DNA of 64,000 bases from Pantoea sp. 1.19 (GTDB lineage: Bacteria; Pseudomonadota; Gammaproteobacteria; Enterobacterales; Enterobacteriaceae): NCBI RefSeq assembly GCF_001922585.1, contig NZ_MRBS01000004.1, forward strand, positions 1-64,000, written 5' to 3'. The notes under the pieces are model-generated. The model had not been told where the DNA came from, did not search any database, and was given only the letters and a program-made list of their open reading frames with translations. The position numbers and the translations under genes were made by a program. How positions within the stretch are numbered: position 1 is the stretch's first letter; the number at the start of each line of letters is the position of its first letter. Positions 20,028 through 32,368 of the stretch are shown one piece after another.

Positions 20028-20047
20028 CCGGCAGCGCGTTAGCAAAG

Positions 20048-21070
20048 TCAGTCTTGATTCACTTTGCGCTCAAGGGTTTTCAAGCGCTTGCTCATCTCAT
20101 CGATATTCATCACCAACGCGGCGGTTTTGCGCCAGGTTTTGTTGGGTTGTAACGGGATCCCGGAAGAATAAACCCCAGGTTCGGTAATCGGGCGCATCAC
20201 CATGCCCATACCAGTCACCGTCACTTTGTCACAGATTTCCATGTGTCCGTTAATGACGCTGGCTCCGCCAATCATACAGTAACGGCCAATTTTCAAACTG
20301 CCCGCCATGATGACGCCACCCGCAACCGCGGTATTGTCGCCAATCACAACGTTATGCGCAATCTGACACTGGTTATCAATGATAACACCATTACCGATTT
20401 GAGTGTTATCCAGCGCACCACGATCGATGGTGGTACAGGCACCAATTTCGACGCGATCGCCAATAATGACGCTGCCAAGCTGGGGGATTTTCACCCAGTT
20501 GCCGCGATCGTTGGCGTATCCGAAGCCGTCCGCGCCGATCACCGTACCGGACTGAATCAGACAGTTCGCGCCAATCTGCACTTCATGATAGACGGTGACG
20601 TTGGCCCACAGGCGGCTGCCCTGACCAATGCGCGTATGCTTACCGACGAAGCAGCCGGGCCCGATCACCACGTTATCGCCCAGTACCACACCGGACTCAA
20701 TGATGGCGTTCGCACCGATTGAAACGTGATTGCCGAGCGTCGCGCTGGCATCAATCACTGCGCTGGGTGCGATGTCCTGCGCCGGCTGCGGCGTGGTGTC
20801 TAACAGCTGCGCCATTTTGGCATACGTCAGATAGGGATTTTTTACTACCAGTGCAGCGCTGTGGCTAAACGCTAAGTCCGCTTCGGTCAGCACCACGGCA
20901 GAGGCCTGACACTGCGCGAGCTGCTCACGGTAGCGACTGTTGGCTAAAAAAGTAATCTGACCAGCCTGGGCGGAGTGCATAGAAGCAATGCCGGAGATGG
21001 CGATATCGCCATCTCCGTGCAAGTCTGCATCCAACTGCTGGGCTAAATCAGCCAGTCGAATTGAAAACAT
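20048..21070 (-). CDS. lpxD: UDP-3-O-(3-hydroxymyristoyl)glucosamine N-acyltransferase
   Basis: LpxD adds the N-linked hydroxymyristoyl chain in the third step of lipid A synthesis. The start is taken as ATG at 21070 (340 residues, MFSIRLADL); a TTG one codon upstream is unlikely. The N-terminal uridine-binding domain, the hexapeptide beta-helix (about 100-300) and the catalytic histidine in CQIAHNV near residue 239 are visible. It begins 3 bases after skp. Confidence 0.97.
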   Translation of the reverse strand: MFSIRLADLAQQLDADLHGDGDIAISGIASMHSAQAGQITFLANSRYREQLAQCQASAVVLTEADLAFSHSAALVVKNPYLTYAKMAQLLDTTPQPAQDIAPSAVIDASATLGNHVSIGANAIIESGVVLGDNVVIGPGCFVGKHTRIGQGSRLWANVTVYHEVQIGANCLIQSGTVIGADGFGYANDRGNWVKIPQLGSVIIGDRVEIGACTTIDRGALDNTQIGNGVIIDNQCQIAHNVVIGDNTAVAGGVIMAGSLKIGRYCMIGGASVINGHMEICDKVTVTGMGMVMRPITEPGVYSSGIPLQPNKTWRKTAALVMNIDEMSKRLKTLERKVNQD

Positions 21071-21073
21071 CAA

Positions 21074-21571
21074 TTATTTAACCTGTTTCAGAACGTCGGC
21101 AGTGATGTCTTTGCCGCTGGCACTGTAGGCCACCGCGTTGGCATCGATCACCACATCATAACCGTCATCCGCTGCCACTTTCTTCACGGCATCCTGGATA
21201 CGGCTCAGAATTTTGTTGCGCTCTTCCGTCTGACGACGACGGTTGTCCTGCTCAAACGCCTGCGCTTTGGTTGAGAACGTCTGACGCTGCGTCATCACGT
21301 CTTTTTCCAGACGGCTGCGCTCGCTGGCCTTCATGGTTGAACCATCGCGCTGCAGACGCTGCATTTTAGCCTGCAGGTCGCTTTCCATTTTCTGCAGTTC
21401 GCTGGCGCGGCCTTTGAACTCATTTTCCAGCTGTTTAGCCACGGTGGCGCGCTGCGGCAGCTGTTGGAAGATGCTGGAGACGTTAACTACGGCAATTTTG
21501 TCAGCGGCTTGAGCACCTGCGGAAGCAGCTAAAGCTAAACCCAGACCTGCGGCACATAACAACTTTTTCAC
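21074..21571 (-). CDS. skp: Periplasmic outer-membrane protein chaperone Skp
   Basis: Skp is a trimeric, jellyfish-shaped chaperone that holds unfolded outer-membrane proteins on their way to BamA. The 165-residue product has a signal peptide with probable cleavage after AQA at residue 22 and a middle part rich in charged heptads (about 45-130) that forms the coiled-coil tentacles. It lies between bamA and lpxD on the same strand. Confidence 0.96.
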   Translation of the reverse strand: MKKLLCAAGLGLALAASAGAQAADKIAVVNVSSIFQQLPQRATVAKQLENEFKGRASELQKMESDLQAKMQRLQRDGSTMKASERSRLEKDVMTQRQTFSTKAQAFEQDNRRRQTEERNKILSRIQDAVKKVAADDGYDVVIDANAVAYSASGKDITADVLKQVK

Positions 21572-21698
21572 TATTAACTCCTTACCATCACAGATTGTGT
21601 CAATGACACACGTTTTGCGTCTGACCGGCTATCCGACAATTCCGGATAGCCGCGTCGAAGCGCGATACTTTTTTTTACAGGCTTCCCTGCCCGGGGTA

Positions 21699-24104
21699 TT
21701 ACCAGGTTTTACCGATGTTAAACTGGAACTGCTCCGATTTATCACCGTCGTATTTTTTCACCGGCTGCGCGTAAGAGAACACCAGCGGGCCAAGCGGAGA
21801 CATCCACTGCAGCGCCAGACCGGCCGACACGCGGATATTGCCAGGATCGCTGTAGTCCGGAATATCCAGCGCGCGGGTCTGGTCGGTATTCTCCCAGTTG
21901 GTATCCCACACGGTACCCGCATCGACGAACAGCGAAGTGCGCACCGAATTAGCATACTTCTCGCTCAGGAACGGCGTCGGCGTAATCAGCTCCGCGCTGG
22001 CCACTGCCATCGCGTTACCGCCAACCGCGTCGTTTGAGTTACAGATGGCGGTGTCGTTAGCACACCGGTAGCTGTTGGAGTTGTAATAGACCGCCTTCGG
22101 ACCGATGTTGTTCGAACGGAAGCCACGCACGGTGCTGGAACCGCCGGCGTAGAAGTTCTCATAGAACGGCATCTCTTTATTGCCAAGGCCGTCACCGTAG
22201 CCGAGACGACCGCGACCTAACAGCACCCACGTCCGATCGTCGTTCAGCGGCACGTACTGCACCGAATCCAGCGTCATTTTATAGAACGCGTTATCCGAGC
22301 CCGGGATGGTCACTTTACCGTTCAGGTTGGTCCGGTTACCCGAGGTCGGGAAGAAGCCGCGATCCAGGTTATTGAAGGTCCACCCGTAGTTAAAGGTAAA
22401 GTCATCTGCGCTGTAGTCCTGACGTTCGGTCAGCGACGGATCCTGACCTACGGAGCGCAGGTAGCGCCACATGGCGATCTGCGGCTGCATGTCCGACAGC
22501 GAGTTATGCACGTAGCCCAGGCCGACGCGCAGCGAGTTATTTTCGTTCACCGGGAAGCCCAGCGTACCGTCCACACCGTAGCTCTTGTTGGTGTAGTCGG
22601 ACAGATCGGCGTCGTCGGCTTTAAAGTCGTTGTAGAACACCCGACCGCCGAGGCTGACGCCATCCACGGTAAAGTAGGGATCGGTTAACGAGAATTCCGC
22701 GTAGGTCTGGTAGTCGTTTTTGGTACCGCTGATGCCCACGGTATTCCCGGTGCCCAGCCAGTTCTCCTGCTGCACGCCCACCTGGAAGCTCACGCCGCTT
22801 TCGGTACCGTAGCCCACGCCGAAGTTAAAGGTACCGGTATTGCGCTCCTTCACCTTGTAGACCACATCCACCTGATCGGGTGAGCCCGGTACGCGCTGCG
22901 TTTCCACATCCACGGTCTCGAAGTAGCCGAGGCGGTTCAGACGCTCTTTGCCCTGCTCAACCAGATCGCTGCCCAGCCAGGCGCCTTCCATCTGACGCAT
23001 CTCGCGACGCAGTACCGCATCTTTACTGGTGTCGTTACCTTCGTAGCGAATCTTACGCACGTAGTAGCGGTTACCCGCGTCTACGCTAATGCGCAGCTTC
23101 ACCGTTTTATCCGCGTCGTTGATTTCAGGCTGCGTTACCACGCGCGGGTAAGCGTAACCATAGCGGCCAAGCAGTTTCTTGATGTCATCTTCCATGCGGG
23201 TCACTTTGGCGCCGTTATACAGCTCGCCCGGCTCAATTTTGCTCAGGCTTTCGATTTCGGCAGAGTGACCCGCCAGGTTGCCGTTTACCACCACGCCGGA
23301 AAGCTTGTACTGGTCGCCTTCGGTAATATTAATGGTGATATAGATGCCTTTTTTATCCGGCGTCAGGCTGACCTGGGTAGAGTCGATATTAAAGCGGGCA
23401 TAGCCGCGATCGAGGTAGAAGCTGCGCAGGGTTTCTAAATCCCCGGCCAGTTTTTGCTTCTGGTATTTGCGATCGCCGACCAGGTTCCACCACGGCACCT
23501 CATCGCGCAGCTGAAAGCGGGAGATCAGCTCTTCCGAGCTGAACGCTTTGTTGCCGACCACGTTGATCTGCTGAATCTTGGCGGAGACACCTTCGGTAAA
23601 GACCAGCTTTAAGTCGACGCGATTACGCGGCAGCGGCGTTACCACCGCTTTCACGCTGGCGCTGTATTTACCGACGCTGTAGTAGAAATCTTCCAGTCCC
23701 TTCTCAATGGAGGAGAGGGTCGTGCGGTCAAGGGCTTCACCCACGCGGACGCCAGAGGCTTCGAGGTTCTGCTTCAGCTGCTCCTCTTTCACCGCCTTGT
23801 TGCCGGAGAAAGTGATGCTGGCAATGGTCGGACGCTCTTTGACCTGAACAATCAGGGTCGAGCCATCGCGCAGTACCTGGACATCTTCGAAGTTACCGGT
23901 CGCAAAGAGAGCACGAATGGTGTTTCCGATGTCATCATCTGAAACCGTATCCCCGACGCGAACCGGCATGCTGAGCAGTGCCGCACCGACAGCGACCCGC
24001 TGCAGGCCTTCGAAATGAATGTCTTTCACTACGAAATCGTCTGCACCGTATACGGTGGCGCTGCTGAACAGCAGCGACGCTATAAGCAACTTTTTCATCG
24101 CCAT
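21699..24104 (-). CDS. bamA: Outer-membrane protein assembly factor BamA
   Basis: BamA is the core of the machine that inserts beta-barrel proteins in the outer membrane. The 801-residue precursor has a signal peptide cleaved after VYG (residue 20), five POTRA domains (about 21-420) and a 16-strand barrel ending in the aromatic C-terminal signal [10 protein letters not shown]. The lid loop motif VRGF (in STVRGFRSN) is present. The extracellular loop 6 region keeps a pair of cysteines but is shorter than in E. coli, with 6 instead of 9 residues between them. It is followed by skp and preceded by rseP. Confidence 0.98.
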   Translation of the reverse strand: MAMKKLLIASLLFSSATVYGADDFVVKDIHFEGLQRVAVGAALLSMPVRVGDTVSDDDIGNTIRALFATGNFEDVQVLRDGSTLIVQVKERPTIASITFSGNKAVKEEQLKQNLEASGVRVGEALDRTTLSSIEKGLEDFYYSVGKYSASVKAVVTPLPRNRVDLKLVFTEGVSAKIQQINVVGNKAFSSEELISRFQLRDEVPWWNLVGDRKYQKQKLAGDLETLRSFYLDRGYARFNIDSTQVSLTPDKKGIYITINITEGDQYKLSGVVVNGNLAGHSAEIESLSKIEPGELYNGAKVTRMEDDIKKLLGRYGYAYPRVVTQPEINDADKTVKLRISVDAGNRYYVRKIRYEGNDTSKDAVLRREMRQMEGAWLGSDLVEQGKERLNRLGYFETVDVETQRVPGSPDQVDVVYKVKERNTGTFNFGVGYGTESGVSFQVGVQQENWLGTGNTVGISGTKNDYQTYAEFSLTDPYFTVDGVSLGGRVFYNDFKADDADLSDYTNKSYGVDGTLGFPVNENNSLRVGLGYVHNSLSDMQPQIAMWRYLRSVGQDPSLTERQDYSADDFTFNYGWTFNNLDRGFFPTSGNRTNLNGKVTIPGSDNAFYKMTLDSVQYVPLNDDRTWVLLGRGRLGYGDGLGNKEMPFYENFYAGGSSTVRGFRSNNIGPKAVYYNSNSYRCANDTAICNSNDAVGGNAMAVASAELITPTPFLSEKYANSVRTSLFVDAGTVWDTNWENTDQTRALDIPDYSDPGNIRVSAGLALQWMSPLGPLVFSYAQPVKKYDGDKSEQFQFNIGKTW

Positions 24105-24149
24105 CGTTTTTATGCGTTCTTCCTAACCAACTCTCGGCGCCCTGACGGA

Positions 24150-25499
24150 TCAGAGACGGGAGAAATCATTGAAAAGTGCAAGCCCCATTAACAACACCAG
24201 CAGAATTGAGCCGATGCGGTAGCTGAAGTCCTGAACTCGTTCGGACACCGGCCCCCCCTTGATCTTTTCGATCGCGAGGAACAGAAGGTGACCACCATCT
24301 AAAACAGGCAGCGGGAACAGATTGATAATGCCGAGATTCACACTGATCAGAGCGAGAAACATCAGGTAATAAATCAAACCGTAATCCGCTGACATCCCTG
24401 CGCCTTGGGCAATCGAAATTGGCCCGCTCAGGTTGTTCAGCTTTACATCGCCGGTGATCAGTTTGCCCAGCATACTGACCGTCAGCTTCATCAATTGCCA
24501 GGTCTTCTCACTGGCTTCGCCAACCGCGGCGAATGGCCCGTACTGACGAACAGTTTTGTACGCGTCCGGCAGCGGGATCACGCGCGGTACGACCCCGGCA
24601 AAGCCCTCCGACCGGTGGCCGGGTCTGGCTTCGGGCACCAGAGTGATGGCCAGGGTATCGCCACCGCGCTCAATGGTCAGGGGAATCCCCTGTCCCGGAT
24701 TCTCGCGTACCCGCGTAACAAAATGCTGCCACTGGCTAAGCGGTTGACCCCCGACTTTAACGATCCTGTCGCCGGCTTGCAAACCGGCTTTACTGGCCGC
24801 CGAGTTTGGCTGCACTTCTGCCAGCACCGGTTCAATCTGCGGCCCGCGCGGCTGGATACCCAGCGCGGTCACCGGATCCTGCTTGTCGGGCTCAAACTGC
24901 CACTGACGCAGGTCAATCTGTTTTTCCACTGCGGTCATGCTGTCCGGCGGGGTCACGCTGACGCTGACCGACTTGTCGCCAATTTTCCCCACCAGGGCCA
25001 TTCTCACAGCATCCCAGTCAGGCGTTTCGATACCGTCAACGGACTTAAGTTCCATGCCTGGCGTAATTTCCGCCTGCGCCGCCACCGAACCGTTCACTAT
25101 TTCACCAACCACCGGCTTTACGCCGGGAACGCCGATGATAAACACCAGCCAGTAGGCAAATACGGCAAAGATAAAGTTAGCAAGGGGACCGGCGGCGATG
25201 ATCGCGGCGCGTTGGGCCACGGTTTTGTTGTTGAATGCCAGATGGCGCTGTTCTGGCGTGACGCTCTCCACGCGCTCGTCCAGCATTTTGACGTAGCCGC
25301 CAAGGGGGATCAGCGCCAGGACGTACTCGGTGCCGCGCGCGTCGCGGCGGCGCCACAGCGCCTTGCCGAAGCCCACCGAGAAGCGTTCCACGTGGACGCC
25401 GCAGCGGCGGGCCACCCAAAAGTGGCCAAACTCGTGGACGGTGATTAATACGCCGAGCGCAACGATAAAGGCGGCAAGACTCCAGAGTACGTTCAGCAT
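24150..25499 (-). CDS. rseP: Site-2 protease RseP
   Basis: RseP cuts the anti-sigma factor RseA within the membrane after DegS cleavage, releasing sigma E. The 449-residue membrane protein has the zinc motif HEFGH at residues 22-26, two PDZ domains in the periplasmic middle part (about 120-310), and the second metal motif PVLDGGHL near residue 400 in a C-terminal membrane segment. It is 8 bases downstream of cdsA and 45 bases upstream of bamA. The same window holds degP, a sigma-E target. Confidence 0.97.
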   Translation of the reverse strand: MLNVLWSLAAFIVALGVLITVHEFGHFWVARRCGVHVERFSVGFGKALWRRRDARGTEYVLALIPLGGYVKMLDERVESVTPEQRHLAFNNKTVAQRAAIIAAGPLANFIFAVFAYWLVFIIGVPGVKPVVGEIVNGSVAAQAEITPGMELKSVDGIETPDWDAVRMALVGKIGDKSVSVSVTPPDSMTAVEKQIDLRQWQFEPDKQDPVTALGIQPRGPQIEPVLAEVQPNSAASKAGLQAGDRIVKVGGQPLSQWQHFVTRVRENPGQGIPLTIERGGDTLAITLVPEARPGHRSEGFAGVVPRVIPLPDAYKTVRQYGPFAAVGEASEKTWQLMKLTVSMLGKLITGDVKLNNLSGPISIAQGAGMSADYGLIYYLMFLALISVNLGIINLFPLPVLDGGHLLFLAIEKIKGGPVSERVQDFSYRIGSILLVLLMGLALFNDFSRL

Positions 25500-25507
25500 G
25501 GGCGTCC

Positions 25508-26365
25508 TTACACTATTCCAAACACCAGCAGCAGCAGACAGGCAAATACCGGCACCGCTGCGGTCAGGCTATCGATGCGGTCAAGAATCCCACCGTGTCC
25601 CGGGATAAGATGACCGCTGTCCTTGATGCCCGCTTCGCGCTTAAACATGCTTTCGGTCAGATCACCGAGCACCGACGCCAGCGCAGCGGCAACCGAACAA
25701 AGCAGCAGGGTCGCGGGCGCGACGTTCAGCGGGGCCCAGGTACCAAACAGCCAGGCTATCAGCGCCGAGGTCAGCAGGCCGCCAAAAAAACCTTCCCAGG
25801 TTTTTCCCGGCGAGACGCGCGGAGCGAGCTTGTGCTTACCGAACAGTTTACCAAACAGATAGGCGCCGGAGTCCGCCCCCCACACCAGAATCATCACGTA
25901 CAGCAGCCACCAGGCGCCAAGGGTATGATCGTCCTGGTAGTGGTACTGTCGCAGCGCCAGCATGCCCCAAAAGAACGGCACGATGGTGAGCAGGCCAAAC
26001 AGCAGTTTCAGCAGCGAAGAGCCGCGCCAGAAGGCGGCCGAGCGTGGATAAGACAGCACCAGCGCCAGCGCCATCAGCCACCAGCCCAGCGCTGCCCACA
26101 GCGCGCCGCCGATGCGCGGTGTATGCACATCATTCTGATAGGCAGGCAGCGTAAACAGCATCAGCGACAGCAGCAGGCCACACAGCACCGCCACCCACAC
26201 GCGCTGGGTGCGAGTCACGAATCCCGCCAGCTGGCCCCACTCCCAGGCGGCCAGCATACAGATCACCAGCGTGGTAATGGCGAACCCCGCCGGCGGCAAC
26301 AGAAACAGGGCCGCGATGACGACGGGAATTAAAATTAATGCGGTGATCAGACGAGACTTTAGCAA
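25508..26365 (-). CDS. cdsA: Phosphatidate cytidylyltransferase
   Basis: CdsA makes CDP-diacylglycerol from phosphatidate and CTP, the precursor of all phospholipids. The 285-residue product is an integral membrane protein with about eight hydrophobic segments and the CdsA signature in its C-terminal third ([13 protein letters not shown], then [10 protein letters not shown]). The start codon is TTG at 26363-26365, as in E. coli. It follows ispU by 18 bases. Confidence 0.96.
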   Translation of the reverse strand: MLKSRLITALILIPVVIAALFLLPPAGFAITTLVICMLAAWEWGQLAGFVTRTQRVWVAVLCGLLLSLMLFTLPAYQNDVHTPRIGGALWAALGWWLMALALVLSYPRSAAFWRGSSLLKLLFGLLTIVPFFWGMLALRQYHYQDDHTLGAWWLLYVMILVWGADSGAYLFGKLFGKHKLAPRVSPGKTWEGFFGGLLTSALIAWLFGTWAPLNVAPATLLLCSVAAALASVLGDLTESMFKREAGIKDSGHLIPGHGGILDRIDSLTAAVPVFACLLLLVFGIV

Positions 26366-26383
26366 AAGTACCCTCCCGAATGC

Positions 26384-27133
26384 TCAGGCGCTTTCAGGTA
26401 CTGTACCGCCGAACCGACGCTCTCTCGTTGCAAATGCATGTAGTGCACCTTCAAAAACTTGTTCATCAAAATCAGGCCAGAGCACATCGGTGAAGTACAG
26501 CTCCGCATAGGCAATCTGCCAGATGAGGAAGTTGCTGATCCGATGCTCTCCGCTGGTCCTTATCAGCAGATCCACGGGCGCCAGTTCCTGCAGGCTAAGA
26601 TAGCGGGAAAAAAGGGTTTCATCGATCTGCTCCGGCATTAACCGGCCCTCTTTAACCTGTTCTGCTACCTGCCTGACGCCATGAATAATATCCCAACGGC
26701 CGCCATAATTCGCGGCAATGTTGAGGGTGAGTCCATTATTTTGTTGCGTCAGTTCTTCAGCGTGACGAATACGCTCCTGAAGGCGCGAATTGAAGCGGCT
26801 AATATCACCGATAATTTTCAGGCGAACATTATGTTTGTGCAGGCTTTTTACTTCGCTATCGAGCGCCCAGACAAACAGTTCCATCAGCGCGGAGACCTCC
26901 TGCTGAGGACGGCTCCAGTTTTCACTGCTAAAGGCATACAGCGTCAGCGCTTCCAGCTTTTGGCTGACGGCAAAGCTGACCGCGCGGCGGACGGACTTCA
27001 CGCCGGCTTTATGCCCGGAAATACGCAATTTCCCACGTTGTTTCGCCCAGCGCCCATTGCCGTCCATGATGATAGCAACGTGACGCGGTTTCAGGCCGAT
27101 TTCATCGGTTTGTAATAGTTTCTCGGACGACAT
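26384..27133 (-). CDS. ispU: Undecaprenyl diphosphate synthase
   Basis: IspU (UppS) adds eight isoprene units in cis to farnesyl diphosphate to give the C55 carrier lipid used for peptidoglycan, O-antigen and other envelope polymers. The 249-residue product has the family motif MDGNGRWA with catalytic Asp24 and the C-terminal RTSGEHRISNFLIWQ block. It heads the operon ispU-cdsA-rseP-bamA-skp-lpxD and has its own promoter upstream. Confidence 0.97.
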   Translation of the reverse strand: MSSEKLLQTDEIGLKPRHVAIIMDGNGRWAKQRGKLRISGHKAGVKSVRRAVSFAVSQKLEALTLYAFSSENWSRPQQEVSALMELFVWALDSEVKSLHKHNVRLKIIGDISRFNSRLQERIRHAEELTQQNNGLTLNIAANYGGRWDIIHGVRQVAEQVKEGRLMPEQIDETLFSRYLSLQELAPVDLLIRTSGEHRISNFLIWQIAYAELYFTDVLWPDFDEQVFEGALHAFATRERRFGGTVPESA

Positions 27134-27310
27134 AACGCGTATTTATTTCCTTTTGCAGAAATATGACGGTTCTGAAATAACAGCCAGCCAGCGCGTAACC
27201 CCTGAAGCCCCTGCTCCGCGCCGCCGGCCGGATCCGGCCCGCACAGCCTGGATGAGCAACACGACTGCGGCTCGGTGACCCGTCTCTCACTCCGCAAAAC
27301 GGAGCGGATG

Positions 27311-27339
27311 ACTATACCACCTCTCAGGATACCCCACAA
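27311..27339 (-). promoter_or_regulatory. Sigma-70-type promoter upstream of ispU
   Basis: On the minus strand TTGTGG (27334-27339) and TATAGT (27311-27316) are separated by exactly 17 bases, with a TGG just before the -10. This leaves an untranslated leader of about 170 bases before ispU, in the 245-base gap after dxr. Confidence 0.6.
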
Positions 27340-27378
27340 ATCACAGCCGCTAAGTCATTGAGCCTGCGGTTAATGATT

Positions 27379-28566
27379 TCAGCGCGTCAGCTGCGAGGTG
27401 GCCACGCGCCGCGCCTGGCGATCGATGGCCAGCACCTGCTCAACGCTGTCGGGTTCGGCCAGCGCCAGCGTATCCAGCACCGACTGATTCACCCGCGCAA
27501 TATCGGTGAAGCCGATCTGCCCGGCGAGAAAGGCCGCGACCGCCACTTCGTTAGCGGCATTGAGCGCGGTGGTCGCCGCCTGACCTTGATTGCAGGCATC
27601 AATGGCCAGCTTCAGACAGGGGTAGCGCTGATAATCGGGTTCAGCAAAGGTGAGCGTCCCCATTTTGACAAAATCGAGCGGGGCGACACCGGCGGCAACG
27701 CGTTCCGGCCAGGCCATCGCGTGGGCGATTGGCGTCCGCATATCAGGCGATCCCAGCTGCGCCAGTACGCTACCGTCCCGATAGCGCACCATCGAGTGGA
27801 TGACCGATTGTGGATGCAGGATCACTTCCATCTGGCTGTCTGTGGCATTGAACAGCCAGCGGGCTTCAATGTACTCCAGACCTTTATTCATCATGGTGGC
27901 CGAATCAACGGAGATCTTCTGCCCCATTGACCAGTTCGGATGCGCGCACGCCTGCTGCGGCGTGACGCCCGGCAGCGCGGTGAGCGGCGTGTCACGAAAC
28001 GGGCCACCCGATCCCGTGAGGATGATGTTACTGACACCAAATGCCTCCAGGTCAGCGTACCCTAACTGCTCCTGGATACCAGACGGTAAACTCTGAAAAA
28101 TGGCGTTGTGCTCGCTGTCTATCGGCAGCAGGCGCGCGCCGTGCGCACGCACCGCCTCCATAAACAGGCGGCCACAGGTGACCAGTGACTCTTTATTGGC
28201 CAGCAATACGGTTTTGCCCGCCCTGACCGCCGACAGCGTGGGCAGCAGGCCGGCAGCGCCCACGATCGCCGCCATCACCATATCCACGTCCGGCAGCGCC
28301 GCCAGTTCGCAGGCGGCCTGCTCGCCCGACAGTACGTCGGTCCGCGATCCGGCCGCGCGCAGCTTCAGGCGCAGCGCCTGCGCCGCGTCATCATCCGCCA
28401 TGGCCGCATACTGCGGGCTAAACGCCAGACACTGGGCCAGCATCAGGTCGACGTTGCGACCGGCAACGAGGGCTTTTACCGCAAACAGGTGGGGATTATC
28501 CCGCACCACGCTGAGGGTGCTGGTACCGATCGATCCGGTCGAACCGAGGAGGGTCAATTGCTTCAT
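27379..28566 (-). CDS. dxr: 1-deoxy-D-xylulose 5-phosphate reductoisomerase
   Basis: Dxr (IspC) converts DXP to methylerythritol phosphate with NADPH, the committing step of the MEP isoprenoid pathway and the target of fosmidomycin. The 395-residue product has the nucleotide-binding motif GSTGSIG at residues 8-14, the metal-ligand block [10 protein letters not shown] and the downstream [13 protein letters not shown] segment. It supplies precursors used by the neighbouring ispU. Confidence 0.97.
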   Translation of the reverse strand: MKQLTLLGSTGSIGTSTLSVVRDNPHLFAVKALVAGRNVDLMLAQCLAFSPQYAAMADDDAAQALRLKLRAAGSRTDVLSGEQAACELAALPDVDMVMAAIVGAAGLLPTLSAVRAGKTVLLANKESLVTCGRLFMEAVRAHGARLLPIDSEHNAIFQSLPSGIQEQLGYADLEAFGVSNIILTGSGGPFRDTPLTALPGVTPQQACAHPNWSMGQKISVDSATMMNKGLEYIEARWLFNATDSQMEVILHPQSVIHSMVRYRDGSVLAQLGSPDMRTPIAHAMAWPERVAAGVAPLDFVKMGTLTFAEPDYQRYPCLKLAIDACNQGQAATTALNAANEVAVAAFLAGQIGFTDIARVNQSVLDTLALAEPDSVEQVLAIDRQARRVATSQLTR

Positions 28567-28632
28567 GGGGCTGGGTATCCGGTAGTCTTTTCAACCGACA
28601 CGGGCGAGGCGTTGCTCCCCCGCGCGCAAATG

Positions 28633-28678
28633 AAAAAACGCCGCCGGTGAACGCGACGAGGCGTCCGCCAGGCGGCGT
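28633..28678 (-). terminator. Rho-independent terminator after frr
   Basis: On the minus strand the arms ACGCCGCC and GGCGGCGT enclose a longer GC-rich loop that can fold further, and are followed by six T residues, just downstream of the frr stop. Confidence 0.75.
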
Positions 28679-28694
28679 CAAACCGCGGGCTTAC

Positions 28695-29252
28695 TTAGAA
28701 GTCCATCAGTTCCTTTTCTTTGTCCGCCAGCGCGGCGTCCACTTTTTTGATGTAGCCGTCGGTCAGCTTTTGAATGTCTTCCTGCGCGCGACGCTCGTCG
28801 TCTTCGCTGACCTCTTTATCTTTCAGCAGCGCTTTCAGTTTGTCATTCGCATCGCGGCGCACGTTACGCACGGCCACGCGGCCCTGTTCGGCTTCACCGC
28901 GCACCACTTTGATCAGGTCTTTACGGCGCTCTTCGGTCAGCGCAGGCAGCGGTACGCGAATGTCGGTACCGGCCGAGCTGGGGTTCAGGCCCAGGTCAGA
29001 CGCCATGATCGCTTTCTCGACGGCCGGGCCCATGGAGCGGTCGAACACGTTGATTTTCAGCGTGCGGGTATCTTCTACCGTGACGCTGGCCAGCTGGCGC
29101 AGCGGCGTCGGGGTACCGTAGTACTCAACCACGATACCGTCGAGCAGTGAAGGAGAAGCACGGCCAGTGCGCACTTTGCTGATCTGGTTTTTGAATGCTT
29201 CCACGCTTTTTTCCATGCGCGTGTCAGCATCTTTTTTGATGTCGTTAATCAC
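28695..29252 (-). CDS. frr: Ribosome recycling factor
   Basis: Frr works with EF-G to split ribosomes after termination. The 185-residue product matches E. coli in length, with the conserved N-terminal helix, [14 protein letters not shown], and the [14 protein letters not shown] block. It lies between pyrH and a terminator, in the usual rpsB-tsf-pyrH-frr order. Confidence 0.97.
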   Translation of the reverse strand: MINDIKKDADTRMEKSVEAFKNQISKVRTGRASPSLLDGIVVEYYGTPTPLRQLASVTVEDTRTLKINVFDRSMGPAVEKAIMASDLGLNPSSAGTDIRVPLPALTEERRKDLIKVVRGEAEQGRVAVRNVRRDANDKLKALLKDKEVSEDDERRAQEDIQKLTDGYIKKVDAALADKEKELMDF

Positions 29253-29413
29253 GTTGGAACCCTTGATTTCTGGTTACCAGGCAGGCGCCGTTCTTAGCGA
29301 CCGCGCCCGTTCTGTCTTACACATTGCCGTGTAGCGTATGCCACACCCACAGAATATACCTTATTTTCGCCGCGGACGGGGAGAAGCTGTTCTGCCCGAG
29401 ATGACTGCGCCAC

Positions 29414-30139
29414 TCAGTGGGTGATCAGCGTCCCCTCTTTTTCACCCATCACCACGCGACGCAGCGCGCCGGGTTTATTCATGTTGAACACGCGGATCGG
29501 TAACTGGTGGTCACGTGCCAGCGTGAAGGCCGCGAGGTCCATCACTTTCAGCTCGCGCTCGAGCACATCCTGATAAGTCAGCTGCTCGTGCAGGGTGGCG
29601 TCCGGGTTCTTCACCGGGTCCGCAGAGTAGACGCCGTCCACTTTGGTGGCTTTCAGCACCACATCGGCTTCGATCTCAATGCCGCGCAGACAGGCTGCGG
29701 AGTCGGTAGTGAAGAACGGGTTTCCGGTGCCGGCGGAGAAGATAACCACGCGGTTATTGCGTAGCAGGCTGATGGCCTCGGCCCAGCTGTAGTTGTCACA
29801 GACGCCGTTCAGCGGGATGGCGGACATCAGGCGGGCGTTGACATAAGCGCGGTGCAGCGCATCACGCATCGCCAGGCCATTCATCACGGTTGCCAGCATC
29901 CCCATGTGGTCGCCGACAACGCGGTTCATGCCGGCCTGGGCCAGACCCGCACCGCGAAACAGGTTACCGCCACCAATGACGACGCCTACCTGAATGCCGA
30001 GTTCTACCAGCTCTTTAATCTCCTGAGCCATGCGGTCAAGCACGCTGGCATCGATGCCGAAGCCTTCTGCTCCCTGCAGTGCTTCACCGCTCAGTTTCAG
30101 CAGAATACGTTGATATACCGGTTTTGCGTTGGTCGCCAT
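29414..30139 (-). CDS. pyrH: UMP kinase
   Basis: PyrH phosphorylates UMP to UDP and belongs to the amino acid kinase family, unlike eukaryotic UMP kinases. The 241-residue product has the GGGNLFRG nucleotide-binding loop, the [11 protein letters not shown] segment and the [13 protein letters not shown] block typical of the family. It is allosterically controlled by GTP and UTP in E. coli. It sits between tsf and frr. Confidence 0.97.
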   Translation of the reverse strand: MATNAKPVYQRILLKLSGEALQGAEGFGIDASVLDRMAQEIKELVELGIQVGVVIGGGNLFRGAGLAQAGMNRVVGDHMGMLATVMNGLAMRDALHRAYVNARLMSAIPLNGVCDNYSWAEAISLLRNNRVVIFSAGTGNPFFTTDSAACLRGIEIEADVVLKATKVDGVYSADPVKNPDATLHEQLTYQDVLERELKVMDLAAFTLARDHQLPIRVFNMNKPGALRRVVMGEKEGTLITH

Positions 30140-30259
30140 GGGTTAATTCCTGCAAGCAATGGTCGAATATGAAGGTGTTATCATTGTAGCCATCATCCCG
30201 TACGCGCGGCAAAAAAGCGATTGGGATGAGACTGAAAACGGCATGCCCGAATCCCGGGC

Positions 30260-30286
30260 AAAAAAGAGCCGCCTGGCGGCGGCTCT
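30260..30286 (-). terminator. Rho-independent terminator after tsf
   Basis: On the minus strand a nine-base stem AGAGCCGCC / GGCGGCTCT with a four-base loop is followed by six T residues. Confidence 0.92.
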
Positions 30287-30294
30287 GTCAGTCA

Positions 30295-31146
30295 TTAAGA
30301 CTGTTTGGACATGGCCGCAACTTCTGCAGCGAAGTCGCTTTCCACTTTTTCGATACCTTCGCCCACTTCGAAACGGATGAAGTTAACGACGTCAGCACCG
30401 TGCTCTTTCAGCGCCTGGCCAACGGTTTTGCTCGGATCGATAACGAACGCCTGACCGGTCAGAGAGACTTCACCGGTGAATTTCTTCATACGGCCTTCTA
30501 CCATCTTCTCAGCGATCTCTTTCGGCTTGCCAGACTGCATCGCGATGTCCAGCTGAACCTGGTACTCTTTCTCTACCACTTCGGCAGACACGTCTTCCGG
30601 CTTCACGAATTCCGGCTTGCTGGCCGCCACGTGCATAGCGATCTGCTTCACCAGTTCATCGTCAGCGTTTTTCGCGGAGACCAGAACGCCAATGCGCGCG
30701 CCGTGCAGGTAGCTGCCCAGCACGTCGCCTTCCAGGATAGCCAGACGGCGAACGTTGATGTTCTCACCGATTTTCGCTACCAGCGCCACGCGCTCGTCTT
30801 CGAATTTGGCTTTCAGCACCTCGATGTCGGTGATTTTGTCCGCGACGGCCGCGTCCAGTACTTTGTCAGCAAACGCCTGGAAACCGGCGTCTTTTGCCAC
30901 AAAGTCGGTCTGGCAGTTAACTTCCAGAATCACGCCGTAGTTGCCGTCGATTTTGGTTTTGATCACGCCGTCAGCAGCCACGTTGCCTGCTTTTTTCGCC
31001 GCTTTGATCGCGCCGGATTTACGCATGTTTTCAATGGCCAGCTCGATATCGCCATGTGCTTCTACCAGTGCTTTTTTGCACTCCATCATGCCAGCAGCGG
31101 TACGCTCGCGCAGTTCTTTAACCAGTGCAGCGGTAATTTCAGCCAT
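30295..31146 (-). CDS. tsf: Elongation factor Ts
   Basis: EF-Ts exchanges GDP for GTP on EF-Tu. The 283-residue product has the conserved N-terminal domain (start [16 protein letters not shown]), the TDFVAKD motif that contacts EF-Tu, and the coiled-coil region in the C-terminal half. It is co-transcribed with rpsB through a leaky terminator in the 179-base gap. Confidence 0.98.
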   Translation of the reverse strand: MAEITAALVKELRERTAAGMMECKKALVEAHGDIELAIENMRKSGAIKAAKKAGNVAADGVIKTKIDGNYGVILEVNCQTDFVAKDAGFQAFADKVLDAAVADKITDIEVLKAKFEDERVALVAKIGENINVRRLAILEGDVLGSYLHGARIGVLVSAKNADDELVKQIAMHVAASKPEFVKPEDVSAEVVEKEYQVQLDIAMQSGKPKEIAEKMVEGRMKKFTGEVSLTGQAFVIDPSKTVGQALKEHGADVVNFIRFEVGEGIEKVESDFAAEVAAMSKQS

Positions 31147-31249
31147 TCCAGAATCCTCGGTTATTCCGTACCCGGGTTATACCCTCAGGCACCTGTTGCG
31201 GAAAATATACTCTGCCCCGTTCACCCTTCGGCGTGCGGCACAGACTGAG

Positions 31250-31278
31250 ATAAATAAAGGGGGCCAGCAGGCCCCCTT
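31250..31278 (-). terminator. Intercistronic terminator or attenuator between rpsB and tsf
   Basis: On the minus strand the stem GGGGGCC / GGCCCCC with a TGCT loop is followed by TTTATTT. A partial terminator at this place in E. coli reduces tsf transcription relative to rpsB. Confidence 0.8.
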
Positions 31279-31325
31279 AACAGATTACATCTGATGTCTA
31301 AGGGCTCCGTGAAGAGCAATCCTTA

Positions 31326-32250
<925 letters not shown>

Positions 32251-32368
32251 TAAATGTTCAGCGCGCCGCGCGCCGCGAATCTCGATTTGGCAGCCTGCTG
32301 GCGGGCTGATAACATGTCAGCACTTGCACAATTATTGTCGATTTTTTCGACAGACGTGGACAATTTAA

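Noticed and set aside
27134-27378. Gap between dxr and ispU considered for a hidden small gene
   Set aside because: Short frames exist on the minus strand (for example 27102-27290) but they lack a ribosome binding site and overlap the ispU start; a promoter and leader explain the gap.
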